Shown here: in pieces, positions 41,776 through 49,532 of the stretch
Position numbering within the stretch: position 1 is the first letter of the stretch
Layout of the letters: the number at the start of each line of letters is the position of its first letter
NCBI RefSeq assembly: GCF_000016425.1
Contig: NC_009380.1
Coordinates: 4,406,144 to 4,470,143 of the forward strand
Reading direction: 5' to 3'
Source: Salinispora tropica CNB-440
GTDB lineage: Bacteria; Actinomycetota; Actinomycetes; Mycobacteriales; Micromonosporaceae
Length of the DNA: 64,000 nucleotides
Program-made: the position numbers and the translations under genes
Notes under the pieces: model-generated
The model's database searches: none
The model's input: the letters and a program-made list of their open reading frames with translations, nothing else
Told to the model about the DNA's origin: nothing

Positions 41776-42564
41776 TCAGACGGACCAGCTGAAGTGATCG
41801 AGCGGCCCGGGTCCCGCGCCCAACTCCCAGTCCCGAGCGCCGATCAGCGCCCGGGTCACGTACTCCTTGGCGGCCGCGACCGCCACCGGCACCGCATCAC
41901 CGCGGGCGAGCCGGACGGCGACGGCCGCCGAGAACGAGCACCCTGTCCCGTGGTTGTGCCGGGTCGGCACCCGAGAAGCGCGGAGCAGGGTGGTGCCACC
42001 CTCGCCGTGGAGCACGTCGACCGCCGGTTCGCCAGCGTCCCCGTCACCACCGGTGACCACGACATACTCGGGTCCGCCGGCGGTGAGTGCCGTCGCGGCG
42101 GCGACCATCTCCTCGACCGTGTCAACCCGGCCTCCGGTGAGGGCCGCGGCCTCCGCCCGGTTCGGCGTCGCCACCTGAGCGAACGGCAGCAGCCGCTCCA
42201 CCGCCGCGACCGCGCCCAGCCGGTGCCCGCTGGTGGCCACCAGCACCGGGTCAACGACGAGGTGAGGTAGGCGGCCGTCCCTCGCCGCGACAGCGACCAC
42301 CTCGGCGACGGCTGGGCTACCGAGCATGCCGGTCTTCACCGCCCGCACCGAGAAGTCGGCGAGCACGCTCTCCAGTTGGTCGGTCACGGTCTGCGGGGGC
42401 AGCGGCAGGACGGCGTCAACGCCGCGGGTGTTCTGCGCGGTGACGGCGGTGACAACGCTGGTGCCGTACGCCTCCAGCGCGGCGAAGACCTTCAGGTCGG
42501 CCTGAATGCCGGCGCCCCCACCGGAGTCCGAGCCAGCGATGGTGAGGACGGTACTCGGCGTCAC
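41776..42564 (-). CDS. thiD: hydroxymethylpyrimidine (phosphate) kinase ThiD
   Basis: A 262-residue ribokinase-fold kinase making HMP-pyrophosphate. 'VLTIAGSDSGGGAGIQADLKVFAALEAYG' at the N-terminus and 'GTGCSFSAAVAVRLARGD' with the C-terminal anion hole are diagnostic. It overlaps the upstream ThiE-like gene by four bases and precedes thiC. Confidence 0.96.
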   Translation of the reverse strand: MTPSTVLTIAGSDSGGGAGIQADLKVFAALEAYGTSVVTAVTAQNTRGVDAVLPLPPQTVTDQLESVLADFSVRAVKTGMLGSPAVAEVVAVAARDGRLPHLVVDPVLVATSGHRLGAVAAVERLLPFAQVATPNRAEAAALTGGRVDTVEEMVAAATALTAGGPEYVVVTGGDGDAGEPAVDVLHGEGGTTLLRASRVPTRHNHGTGCSFSAAVAVRLARGDAVPVAVAAAKEYVTRALIGARDWELGAGPGPLDHFSWSV

Positions 42565-43169
42565 CGCTTTCCTCCACTGGGGACGGTGTTGAAAACCCCC
42601 TGAAGGGCGGTGGCTACCGCACGCGGGTCCTCGGCACGCATGATCGCACCCAGTACCGCCACCCCGACCGCTCCCGCCGTCACACAGTCGCGCACCTGCC
42701 CGGCCGTCCCGATCCCGCCCAGCGCCACGACCGGCACCGGGCTGGCCTCAATCAACGTTGCCAGTCCGGCCGGGAGTAGCGGCGGACCGTAGCCAGGCTT
42801 CGTCCGCGTCGGAAAGATCGGGGAGAGAGTGGCGTAGTCCTCGGTCGTGAGTCGACCCAACTCCGCCTCGTCATGGCAGGAACGGCCGACCAGGCCAGGC
42901 CGCGGTGGCGGATACGGACCAGCCGCCGACAGGTGAACGGCGCTTCCGCCGAGCGGGTCCGGGCCGGCAACGAGCAGGGTGCCACCGACCGGTGTGAGGA
43001 CCCGGCGCAGGTCCCCGGCGAGGGCGGCCCGCTCGGCCCGCGGCAGATCCCGTTCCCGCAGCACCACCCAGCGCACGCCGCCGGCCACGGCGTCGGCGAC
43101 AACCTCGACGAGCGGTCGTCGCGCCGCCCGGCGGTCGGTGAGCACCACCAGGCCGGTCGGCCCGGTCAC
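42561..43169 (-). CDS. second ThiE/TenI-like protein of the thiamine operon
   Basis: A 202-residue TIM-barrel of the thiamine-phosphate-synthase/TenI superfamily. It keeps 'LVVLTDRR' at the start, 'WVVLRERDL' for the pyrophosphate-binding region and 'ATLSPIFPTRTKPGYGP' for the phosphate loop. It lacks the 'VNDR' and 'HxGxDDLP' motifs that form the pyrimidine and Mg sites of true ThiE, which the other copy (45284) has. It could be a TenI-type thiazole aromatase or a diverged synthase. It overlaps thiG and thiD by four bases each. Confidence 0.85.
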   Translation of the reverse strand: MTGPTGLVVLTDRRAARRPLVEVVADAVAGGVRWVVLRERDLPRAERAALAGDLRRVLTPVGGTLLVAGPDPLGGSAVHLSAAGPYPPPRPGLVGRSCHDEAELGRLTTEDYATLSPIFPTRTKPGYGPPLLPAGLATLIEASPVPVVALGGIGTAGQVRDCVTAGAVGVAVLGAIMRAEDPRAVATALQGVFNTVPSGGKR

Positions 43170-43945
43170 AGCTCTGGCCGCCCGTCGTCCGGGGTGGAGG
43201 CGAGGGCGTGAAAGCGACGCGGAATCCGGCCGGCTCGGTACGCGAGCCGGCCGGATTCGACCGCGTACCGCATCGCCGTCGCCATCGCCACCGGATCGGC
43301 GGCCCGAGTCACCGCGCTGGCCAGCAACACCGCGTCGCAGCCCAACTCCATGGCGAGCGCCGCGTCGGAGGCGGTGCCGATCCCGGCATCCAAGATCACC
43401 GGCACCTCCACGCTCTGCCGGATAAGCCGGATGTGATGCGGATTCGACACTCCGAGCCCCGATCCAATCGGAGCACCCGCCGGCATCACCGCCGCGCAGC
43501 CGACATCGGCGAGCCGACGCGCCAAAATCGGGTCGTCCGAGGTGTACGGCAGCACGGTGAACCCGTCGGCGACCAGCTCCTCCGCGGCCCGTAACAACTC
43601 CACTCCGTCGGGCAGCAGGGTGCGTTCGTCGCCGATCACCTCAAGCTTCACCCAGTCGGTCTCGAACGCCTCCCGGGCCAGCTGGGCCACCTTCACCGCC
43701 TCACCTGCCGTGTAGCAGCCGGCGGTGTTTGGTAGCAGCCGGACCCCGCAGCGGTCGATCAGGTCCAGTAGGCCACCCGCGGCGCCCCCGGTGGTGTCGA
43801 CCCGGCGCAGCGCCACGGTGACCAGGCCGGTGCCGGAGGCCCGGATCGCCTCTTCCAAGACGGTGAGGTTGGCGGCCCCGCCGGTGCCAAGAACCAGACG
43901 CGACGGGATCGGCACCCCACCCAGTTCGAAGGTCACCCCGCTCAC
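43166..43945 (-). CDS. thiG: thiazole synthase ThiG
   Basis: A 259-residue TIM-barrel that builds thiazole phosphate from DXP, dehydroglycine and ThiS thiocarboxylate. The Schiff-base lysine is in 'DWVKLEVIGDERTLLPD' and the phosphate region is 'MELGCDAVLLASAVTRAADP'. It overlaps thiS by four bases and the second ThiE-like gene by four bases. With ThiO and ThiS encoded just upstream, the oxygen-dependent (ThiO) version of the pathway is used. Confidence 0.97.
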   Translation of the reverse strand: MSGVTFELGGVPIPSRLVLGTGGAANLTVLEEAIRASGTGLVTVALRRVDTTGGAAGGLLDLIDRCGVRLLPNTAGCYTAGEAVKVAQLAREAFETDWVKLEVIGDERTLLPDGVELLRAAEELVADGFTVLPYTSDDPILARRLADVGCAAVMPAGAPIGSGLGVSNPHHIRLIRQSVEVPVILDAGIGTASDAALAMELGCDAVLLASAVTRAADPVAMATAMRYAVESGRLAYRAGRIPRRFHALASTPDDGRPEL

Positions 43946-44142
43946 CCGCCCTGCGCGGCGCTGAGCACCTCGACCCGGTCACCGTCGCGCAGCGGGGTGG
44001 CCGGCCAGCCACCGCGCGGCACGACCTCGCCGTTGACGGCGACAGCCAGGCCACGCTCCTGGTCGGTCACCACCCGGACCAGGTCCGCGAGGGTTGTCCC
44101 GGCGGGCAGGCTACGCCCGGCGCCGTTGACCATCAGTTCCAC
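43942..44142 (-). CDS. thiS: sulfur carrier protein ThiS
   Basis: A 66-residue ubiquitin-like protein ending in Gly-Gly ('SAAQGG'), the site of adenylation and thiocarboxylate formation. 'MELMVNGAGRSLPAGTTLADLV' is the usual start. It overlaps thiO by ten bases and thiG by four. No thiF is in this window, so the activating enzyme must be encoded elsewhere. Confidence 0.95.
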   Translation of the reverse strand: MELMVNGAGRSLPAGTTLADLVRVVTDQERGLAVAVNGEVVPRGGWPATPLRDGDRVEVLSAAQGG

Positions 44143-45290
44143 GACTCCTCCTGTGGGGTCAGCGCAGCCGCGGCGGATCCGCGCGCCGGGGCGGCGGTGT
44201 CGGGCGGGCGGGATGCGACCCGCCCGAGGCGTTGCGGGGTGAAGGGAGCGAGCAGCGGATCCGGCGTACCGGTGGCGATCAGGTCGGCGATCAGGTCGGC
44301 GGTGACCGGGGTCAGCACGATCCCGTGCCGGTGGTGCCCGGTCGCAGCGAGCACCCCGGGCCGTCCGGGGAGTGGACCAAGGATCGGCGCGTTGTCCGGG
44401 CTGCCCGGACGGAGCCCGGCGAGTGCCTCGATCAGCTCGTACTCGGCCACCTCGGGCACCAGGTCGGTGGCGGCCCGAAGCAACCGCAACACCGCACCGC
44501 TGGTCACCATGGTGTCGGTGCGCTCCTCCGAGGTCGCCCCAACCACGACCTCCCCGTCCTGCCGAGGAACGAGGTAGACCTGCTCCCCGTCAGCGAATCC
44601 CCGAATCACGTGCTGGAAGCCCGGCCCGTCGGGAGCGCGGAGCCGAAGCACCTGCCCCTTGACCGGGCGGACCGGCAGCCCGGTCAGCGCGGCGGTGCCG
44701 CACCCGGCCGCGACCACCGTGGTCCCCGCGGTCACCTCGGTCAGCCGCTGGACCGGAGTCGGCACCAGGACTCCCCCCGCCCGCTCGGTGGCGGTACGCA
44801 ACGCCGACACCAGCCGCCGCGGGTCCACCTGGTGATCGGTACCGGCGTAGGCGCCACCCCGCGTGCGGGGTGACAGGGCCGGCTCGCGATCTCGCAGTTC
44901 GGAGGGGCGCAGTGGGGTGACCGGCAGCCCCAGCCCCTGCTGGTACGCCCAGAGCCGGCGGGCCACCGCGAGATCGTCGGTGGTGAGCCCGACCATCAGC
45001 GTGCCCTCGCTGCGGTAGCCGAGGTCGGTGCCGGAGGCGGCGGCCAGCTCAGCGGCGAACGCCGGCCAGCGCGCCGCCGACTCAGTGAGCAGGCCGGTCA
45101 GCTCGTGCTCCCCGAAGTACGCCTCGGCGACCGGCGCGAGCATCCCCGCGGCGGCGTACACCGCACCCGAACCGGGATCCGGATCGTGCACGACGACCCG
45201 CAACCCACGCACCGCGCACCGCCAGGCGATGGCCAGGCCGATCGGTCCCGCACCGACCACCGCCACATCGGGAGGGAATTCGCTCACCAC
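44133..45290 (-). CDS. thiO: glycine oxidase ThiO
   Basis: A 385-residue DAO-family flavoprotein oxidising glycine to dehydroglycine (iminoacetate) for ThiG. The FAD-binding 'VAVVGAGPIGLAIAWRCAVRG' is at the N-terminus, with 'TVVAAGCGTAAL' and the C-terminal 'GHHRHGIVLTPVTADLIADL' completing the flavin site. It overlaps thiE upstream by seven bases and thiS downstream by ten. Confidence 0.95.
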   Translation of the reverse strand: MVSEFPPDVAVVGAGPIGLAIAWRCAVRGLRVVVHDPDPGSGAVYAAAGMLAPVAEAYFGEHELTGLLTESAARWPAFAAELAAASGTDLGYRSEGTLMVGLTTDDLAVARRLWAYQQGLGLPVTPLRPSELRDREPALSPRTRGGAYAGTDHQVDPRRLVSALRTATERAGGVLVPTPVQRLTEVTAGTTVVAAGCGTAALTGLPVRPVKGQVLRLRAPDGPGFQHVIRGFADGEQVYLVPRQDGEVVVGATSEERTDTMVTSGAVLRLLRAATDLVPEVAEYELIEALAGLRPGSPDNAPILGPLPGRPGVLAATGHHRHGIVLTPVTADLIADLIATGTPDPLLAPFTPQRLGRVASRPPDTAAPARGSAAAALTPQEESWN

Positions 45291-45910
45291 GTCAGCGCCT
45301 CCAGCAGCGCGGCGGTGGCACCGGCGGGGTCGGCAGCGTGCGAGAGCGCGCCGATCACCGCCACTCCGTACGCGCCCGCTGCCCGCAGAACGGGCACGTC
45401 CGCTGCCGTCACTGCCCCGATGGCGATCACCGGCACGCTGACCGCGGCGGCGACCACTCCGACCCCCGCCACCCCGATCGCGGGCGGTAGACCCTCCTTT
45501 GAGGTGGTGGGATGCACCGGCCCGACCCCGAGGTAGCTGGCCCCGGCAGCGACCGCCTCGACAGCGGTGTCGGCGTCGCGAGCGGTCACGCCGAGGACGG
45601 CGGCGGAGCCGAGCACCGCGCGGGCCGCGCCGACCGGCAGGTCGTCGGCGCCCACGTGTCCACCGGCAGCACCAACCGCCAGGGCCACGTGCAGCCGATC
45701 GTTCACCAGGCAGGTCGCGTCGTACCGGGCGCAGAGCGCGATCACCCGGCGGGCCAGGTCGTACGCCTGCCGGTCGGTCGCATCGTCGGCCACCCGGACC
45801 TGGACGACCAGTTCGGTGCGGGCCACCGACAGGGCCGCCTGCACCACGGTGAGTGGGTTTCGCCCAGCGCGGGCGTCGGTAATCAGATGTAAGCGTCCAA
45901 GGGACGACAC
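45284..45910 (-). CDS. thiE: thiamine-phosphate synthase ThiE
   Basis: A 208-residue TIM-barrel joining HMP-PP and thiazole phosphate. All family motifs are present: 'LVNDRLHVALAV', 'GGHVGADDLPVGAARAVLG' (Mg/pyrimidine) and 'YLGVGPVHPTTSKEG' (phosphate loop). The start is a GTG at 45910 with GGAGG nine bases upstream; that site is part of the TPP riboswitch, so ThiE is the directly controlled first gene of the operon. Confidence 0.96.
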   Translation of the reverse strand: MSSLGRLHLITDARAGRNPLTVVQAALSVARTELVVQVRVADDATDRQAYDLARRVIALCARYDATCLVNDRLHVALAVGAAGGHVGADDLPVGAARAVLGSAAVLGVTARDADTAVEAVAAGASYLGVGPVHPTTSKEGLPPAIGVAGVGVVAAAVSVPVIAIGAVTAADVPVLRAAGAYGVAVIGALSHAADPAGATAALLEALTW

Positions 45911-45917
45911 GGCAACT

Positions 45918-46013
45918 CTCCTCCCTGCGCCGGCACTACCCGGATCAGGTTCGACGGTCGGGGGCTCCCAGCCCCCCTCTCAGCCCGGTCTACCGGGCTC
46001 CCGCGGGTCACTT
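45918..46013 (-). ncRNA. TPP riboswitch (THI element)
   Basis: On the minus strand the conserved CTGAGA (45978-45983) is followed by a GC hairpin (45960-45976), then GACC, GAACCTGATC (around 45943-45952) and the closing GTGCCGGCGCAGGGAGG end (to about 45920). These are the hallmark segments of the thiamine pyrophosphate aptamer in the right order. The last segment contains the GGAGG used by thiE, so ligand binding should hide it and stop translation. It lies in the leader of the seven-gene thi operon. Confidence 0.95.
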
Positions 46014-46020
46014 GCCTGCC

Positions 46021-46050
46021 ACCGTACGGCAGCCGCCATGAGGCTGCCAA
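46021..46050 (-). promoter_or_regulatory. promoter of the thiamine operon
   Basis: TTGGCA (46045-46050 on the minus strand), an 18-base spacer and TACGGT (46021-46026). Transcription would begin near 46014, exactly at the 5' edge of the riboswitch. The -35 hexamer overlaps one arm of the terminator hairpin behind the aldo/keto reductase gene. Confidence 0.7.
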
Positions 46051-46076
46051 GACGGCCCCGGGCGGGGCCGTCTTGG
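46047..46076. terminator. perfect hairpin upstream of the thi promoter
   Basis: A perfect 13-bp stem (46047-46059 and 46064-46076) with a GGGC loop. It lies about 90 bases beyond the aldo/keto reductase stop and would stop read-through into the thiamine operon. Confidence 0.8.
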
Positions 46077-46119
46077 CCAGGATGTGCACCAGCGGCTGCC
46101 GGAGGCGCTCCGGACGCGG

Positions 46120-46155
46120 CTCGGCCTCCCATCGTCGAGACGGGAGGAGGCCGAG
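46120..46155 (-). terminator. hairpin directly behind the aldo/keto reductase gene
   Basis: Arms 46120-46130 and 46142-46155 pair with a three-base bulge, starting 12 bases after the stop codon. It may act in tandem with the perfect hairpin at 46047-46076. Confidence 0.5.
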
Positions 46156-46166
46156 TTCTTCACCCT

Positions 46167-47126
46167 CTAGCTGTCGAGCACCGCTCGCAGGGCCGCCAGA
46201 TCGTCGGCATCGGGCGACCAGGCACCCGCCGCCGCGTTGGCCCGAACCTGGTCGGCTTTGGTGGCGCCGGCGATGACCGAGGTCACCGCGGGCTGGGCGG
46301 CGAGCCCGCCGATGGCGACCTGAAGCAGGCTGAGCCCGCGCTCGGCGCCGTAGGCCTCGAGCGCCTCGATGGTGTCCCACTCGGCGGCGGCCAGCCGGGC
46401 CGCGTACCGGGCGCCACTGGCGAGGCGACTGTCCGACGGAGCTGACTCGCCCCGCTTGTACTTGCCGGTGAGCAGGCCGTTGGCGAGGGGGAAGAAGGGC
46501 AGCAGGCCCAGCCCGAACCGCTCACACGCCGGGATGACCTCAGCCTCGACGCCCCGTTCGACAAGGGAGTAGTGATTCTGCGCGGAGATGAACCGGGTCC
46601 GCCCCCGCGACCTGGCGGTCCAGTCCGCATCGGCGAGCTGCCAGCCGTCGAAGTTGGAGTTGCCCAGGTAACGCACCTTGCCGGCGGTTACCAGATCGTC
46701 CAGTGCGGCGAGCGTCTCGTCGATCGGAGTGCCCGGGTCCGGCTGGTGCATCTGATACAGGTCAATGTGGTCGGTGTTGAGTCGACGCAGCGAAGCCTCC
46801 ACCGCCCGCATGATGTAGCGCCGGGCCCCGCGGGCGCCGTGGTCCGGTCCATTACGGCCGTCCATGTCCATGCCGAACTTGGTGGCGATCACCACATTGT
46901 CCCGGCGCCCCTTGAGCACCTCGCCAAGGAGTTCCTCGGAGCCACCGGGCGAGCTACCGTAGATGTCGGCGGTGTCGAATAAGTTGATCCCGGAGTCGAG
47001 GGCCGCCTCCACCACCGCCCGGGTCCCGTCGAGGTCGATTCTGCTGCCAAAGTTGTTGCAGCCGATGCCGACTGCGGACACCACGAGCCCGGAGTCGCCC
47101 AGTCGGCGATACGTCATCTCAGTCAC
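46167..47126 (-). CDS. aldo/keto reductase
   Basis: A 319-residue NADPH-dependent TIM-barrel. The catalytic Asp and Tyr are in 'NLFDTADIYGSSPGGSEELLGEVL', the Lys in 'NVVIATKFGMD' and the His in 'IDLYQMHQPDP'; the C-terminal 'SVIAGATKADQV' binds NADP. It resembles the YhdN/Tas-like AKR group, whose physiological substrates are mostly unknown. The GTG at 47126 is preceded by TAGGGT-N6 (leaderless pattern); an in-frame ATG three codons later is the alternative start. Confidence 0.92.
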   Translation of the reverse strand: MTEMTYRRLGDSGLVVSAVGIGCNNFGSRIDLDGTRAVVEAALDSGINLFDTADIYGSSPGGSEELLGEVLKGRRDNVVIATKFGMDMDGRNGPDHGARGARRYIMRAVEASLRRLNTDHIDLYQMHQPDPGTPIDETLAALDDLVTAGKVRYLGNSNFDGWQLADADWTARSRGRTRFISAQNHYSLVERGVEAEVIPACERFGLGLLPFFPLANGLLTGKYKRGESAPSDSRLASGARYAARLAAAEWDTIEALEAYGAERGLSLLQVAIGGLAAQPAVTSVIAGATKADQVRANAAAGAWSPDADDLAALRAVLDS

Positions 47127-47132
47127 GAATCC

Positions 47133-47138
47133 ACCCTA
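47133..47138 (-). promoter_or_regulatory. -10 box (TAGGGT) for a leaderless aldo/keto reductase transcript
   Basis: TAGGGT on the minus strand, six bases before the GTG start; same box and spacing as at acpS. Confidence 0.5.
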
Positions 47139-47150
47139 TGCCGAGCCTGC

Positions 47151-48830
47151 TCAGGCCACCTCCCAGACCGGCTCGGCGGCCTCCACCACCTCGCCGTCCC
47201 CTTGGAACAGCAGAAACCGATCAAACGAACGGGTGAACCATCGATCGTGGGTCACCGCCACCACCGTCCCCTCGAACGCGGCCAGACCCGATTCAAGCGC
47301 CTCCGCGGAGGCCAGGTCCAGGTTGTCCGTCGGCTCGTCGAGCAGCAGCAGGGTCGCCCCGGACAACTCCAGCAGCAGCACCAGGAAGCGGGCCTGCTGG
47401 CCACCGGAGAGGGTGCCGAACCGCTGGTCCCCCTGCCCGGCCAGCTCGTACCGGGACAACGCCGCCATCGCCGCGTGCCGGTCCAAGCCGGCGCGGTGCT
47501 CGTCGCCCCGCCAGAGAATGTCGACCAGCACCCGCTGCATCAGCTCCGGCCGGTCGTGGGTCTGGGAGAAGTGCCCGGGTCGGACCCGGGCACCGAGGCG
47601 GGCCACCCCGTCGTGCCCGACGGGTGCGAGACTCGCAGCGCCGTCCACCGGCTGATTCATCGGATCGGGGTCCGTTCCGCCCCGGGCGATCAGGCGGAGG
47701 AAGTGCGACTTTCCGGTCCCGTTGGCACCGAGCACGGCGACTCGGTCGCCATACCAGAGCTCCAGGTCAAAGGGGTAGGTCAGACCGTCGAGCTCCAACT
47801 GCTCGCAGATCAGGGCACGCTTGCCGGTCCGGCCGCCGGCCAGCCGCATCCGGATGTCCTGCTCCTTCGGCGGTACGGGTGGTGGCCCGGCCTCCTCGAA
47901 CTTACGCAACCGGGTCTGGGCGGCCTGGTAGCGGGAGGCCATACCGGAGTTGTACGCGGCCTTCTGCTTGTACATCAGCATCAGTTCACGCAGCTTCTGG
48001 TGCTCCTCGTCCCACCGCCGACGCTGCTCGTCGAGGCGGTCGTGTCGGGCGAGGCGGGCCTCGTGCCAGCTGGCGAAGCCACCCGGATGTACCCATGCGC
48101 TGCCACCCTCGACGGCTACCACCCGGTCCGCGGTGCGGGCCAGCAACTCCCGGTCGTGCGAAACGTACAGCACCGACTTGCCCGACTCCCGCAGCCGCGC
48201 CTCCAACCAGCGCTTCCCGGTCACGTCGAGGAAGTTGTCCGGCTCGTCGAGCAGGAGCACCTCTTCGGGACCACGCAGCAGCAGCTCCAGGGCGAAGCGC
48301 TTCTGCTGCCCACCGGAGAGCGTCCGGACCGGACGGTGCCGCGCCGTGTCCCACGGCAGGTCGAGCACGATCGTGGTGACGGTGTCGAAGAGCACCTCGG
48401 CGTCGTACCCGCCGGCCTCCCCCCAGGCGGCGAGCGCCTCCGCGTACGCGAGCTGGGCCTTGCCGGCAGCGGTGCTGTACTTGCCGCGCACCTCGGCCGC
48501 CCGCATCGCTGTCTCGGTCCCGGCGACCCGCTGACCAGCCTCGCGCAGCCGGGGCGGGGCGAGGGAGAGAGCCAGGTCAGCGAGGGTTGACTCATCGCCG
48601 ATCATTCCGATGAACTGACGCATTACGCCCAGCCCGCCGGCCCGGGCGATCGTGCCGCGCTGCACCGGCAGGTCGCCGGCGACCATCCGCAGCAGCGTCG
48701 TCTTTCCCGCACCGTTCGGCCCGACCAGGGCGACCTTCGCGCCATCAGCCACCCGGAACGACACATCTGCGAAGAGCTGTCGCCCGTCGGGCAGCCAGTG
48801 CCCAACGGCTGCCACGTCTACGTAACCCAC
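47151..48830 (-). CDS. ABC-F family ATPase
   Basis: A 559-residue soluble protein with two ABC domains and no membrane part. First half: 'GPNGAGKTTLL' and 'LSGGQQKRFALELLL' with 'LLLDEPDNFLD'. Second half: 'GANGTGKSHFLRL' and 'LSGGQQARFLVLLLE' with 'LLLDEPTDNLD'. The linker of some 80 residues between them is helical and Arg/Lys-rich ('SRYQAAQTRLRKFEEAG'), the tRNA/ribosome contact region of ABC-F factors. Either a translation factor or an antibiotic-protection protein. The GTG at 48830 is preferred to another GTG eight codons upstream because of an AGGA before it. Confidence 0.88.
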   Translation of the reverse strand: MGYVDVAAVGHWLPDGRQLFADVSFRVADGAKVALVGPNGAGKTTLLRMVAGDLPVQRGTIARAGGLGVMRQFIGMIGDESTLADLALSLAPPRLREAGQRVAGTETAMRAAEVRGKYSTAAGKAQLAYAEALAAWGEAGGYDAEVLFDTVTTIVLDLPWDTARHRPVRTLSGGQQKRFALELLLRGPEEVLLLDEPDNFLDVTGKRWLEARLRESGKSVLYVSHDRELLARTADRVVAVEGGSAWVHPGGFASWHEARLARHDRLDEQRRRWDEEHQKLRELMLMYKQKAAYNSGMASRYQAAQTRLRKFEEAGPPPVPPKEQDIRMRLAGGRTGKRALICEQLELDGLTYPFDLELWYGDRVAVLGANGTGKSHFLRLIARGGTDPDPMNQPVDGAASLAPVGHDGVARLGARVRPGHFSQTHDRPELMQRVLVDILWRGDEHRAGLDRHAAMAALSRYELAGQGDQRFGTLSGGQQARFLVLLLELSGATLLLLDEPTDNLDLASAEALESGLAAFEGTVVAVTHDRWFTRSFDRFLLFQGDGEVVEAAEPVWEVA

Positions 48831-48888
48831 GCTGGCATCCTGCCGGGCCAACACGGCCGGGCCAACTCGTTTTACCGGGCCAACCCGT

Positions 48889-49494
48889 TCATCGGGTCAC
48901 CCGCAGCACCCGGTAGCCCTTCTGGCTCGCCGGCCGCGCGACCTGCCAGCCCCGTTCGGACAGCCAGCGGTGTAGCGAGTCACCACCGAGGTGGCGGGCG
49001 ACGACCAACCAGGCCACCCCGCCCGGCGCCAGCCGGGGCAGCCAGCGCAGCAGAAGCTGGTGCAGCTCGTTCTTGCCGATCCGGATCGGCGGATTCGACC
49101 AGATCTGATCGAACGTCACCGCTGCCGGAACCGCATCCGGCGGAGCGACCCGGACCCGGCCCGCCGCGCCGACCCGCGCGGCGTTGGCCGTGGTCAGCTC
49201 CCGAGCCCGCTCGTTGACGTCGACGGCCCAGACGGTGGCCGACGGCACCGAGGTGGCGAGCACACAGGTAATCGGTCCGAAGCCGCAGCCGAGGTCGAGC
49301 AGGTGACCGGTGCTGTCCGGTGCCGGGAGCTCGGCCTTGCGCAGCAGCACCGCCGTCCCCGGGTCGAGACGCCCGGCGGAGAAGACACCACCGGCGGAGG
49401 CCAGGGTGTAGTCGCGTCCCGCCGCGGAGAACACCACCTCCCGGGGTTGGGCGGCAGTCGCCGGTTCAGCGGTGAAGTAGTGGTCGCCGGTCAC
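48889..49494 (-). CDS. RsmC-like class I SAM-dependent methyltransferase
   Basis: A 201-residue methyltransferase matching the catalytic half of RsmC (16S rRNA m2G1207). The SAM motif I is 'LLDLGCGFGPITCVLA' near residue 65, and the substrate motif IV is 'WSNPPIRIGKNEL' (NPP). 'YTLASAGGVFSAGRLDPGTAVLL' is the usual lead-in. Short single-domain versions are standard in actinobacteria. The start is a GTG with a weak GAGAAT box seven bases upstream. The rRNA target is a family expectation. Confidence 0.88.
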   Translation of the reverse strand: MTGDHYFTAEPATAAQPREVVFSAAGRDYTLASAGGVFSAGRLDPGTAVLLRKAELPAPDSTGHLLDLGCGFGPITCVLATSVPSATVWAVDVNERARELTTANAARVGAAGRVRVAPPDAVPAAVTFDQIWSNPPIRIGKNELHQLLLRWLPRLAPGGVAWLVVARHLGGDSLHRWLSERGWQVARPASQKGYRVLRVTR

Positions 49495-49532
49495 ACAGCC
49501 GATTCTCGCACCGGCCCCGCCAGCGCCCCGCC

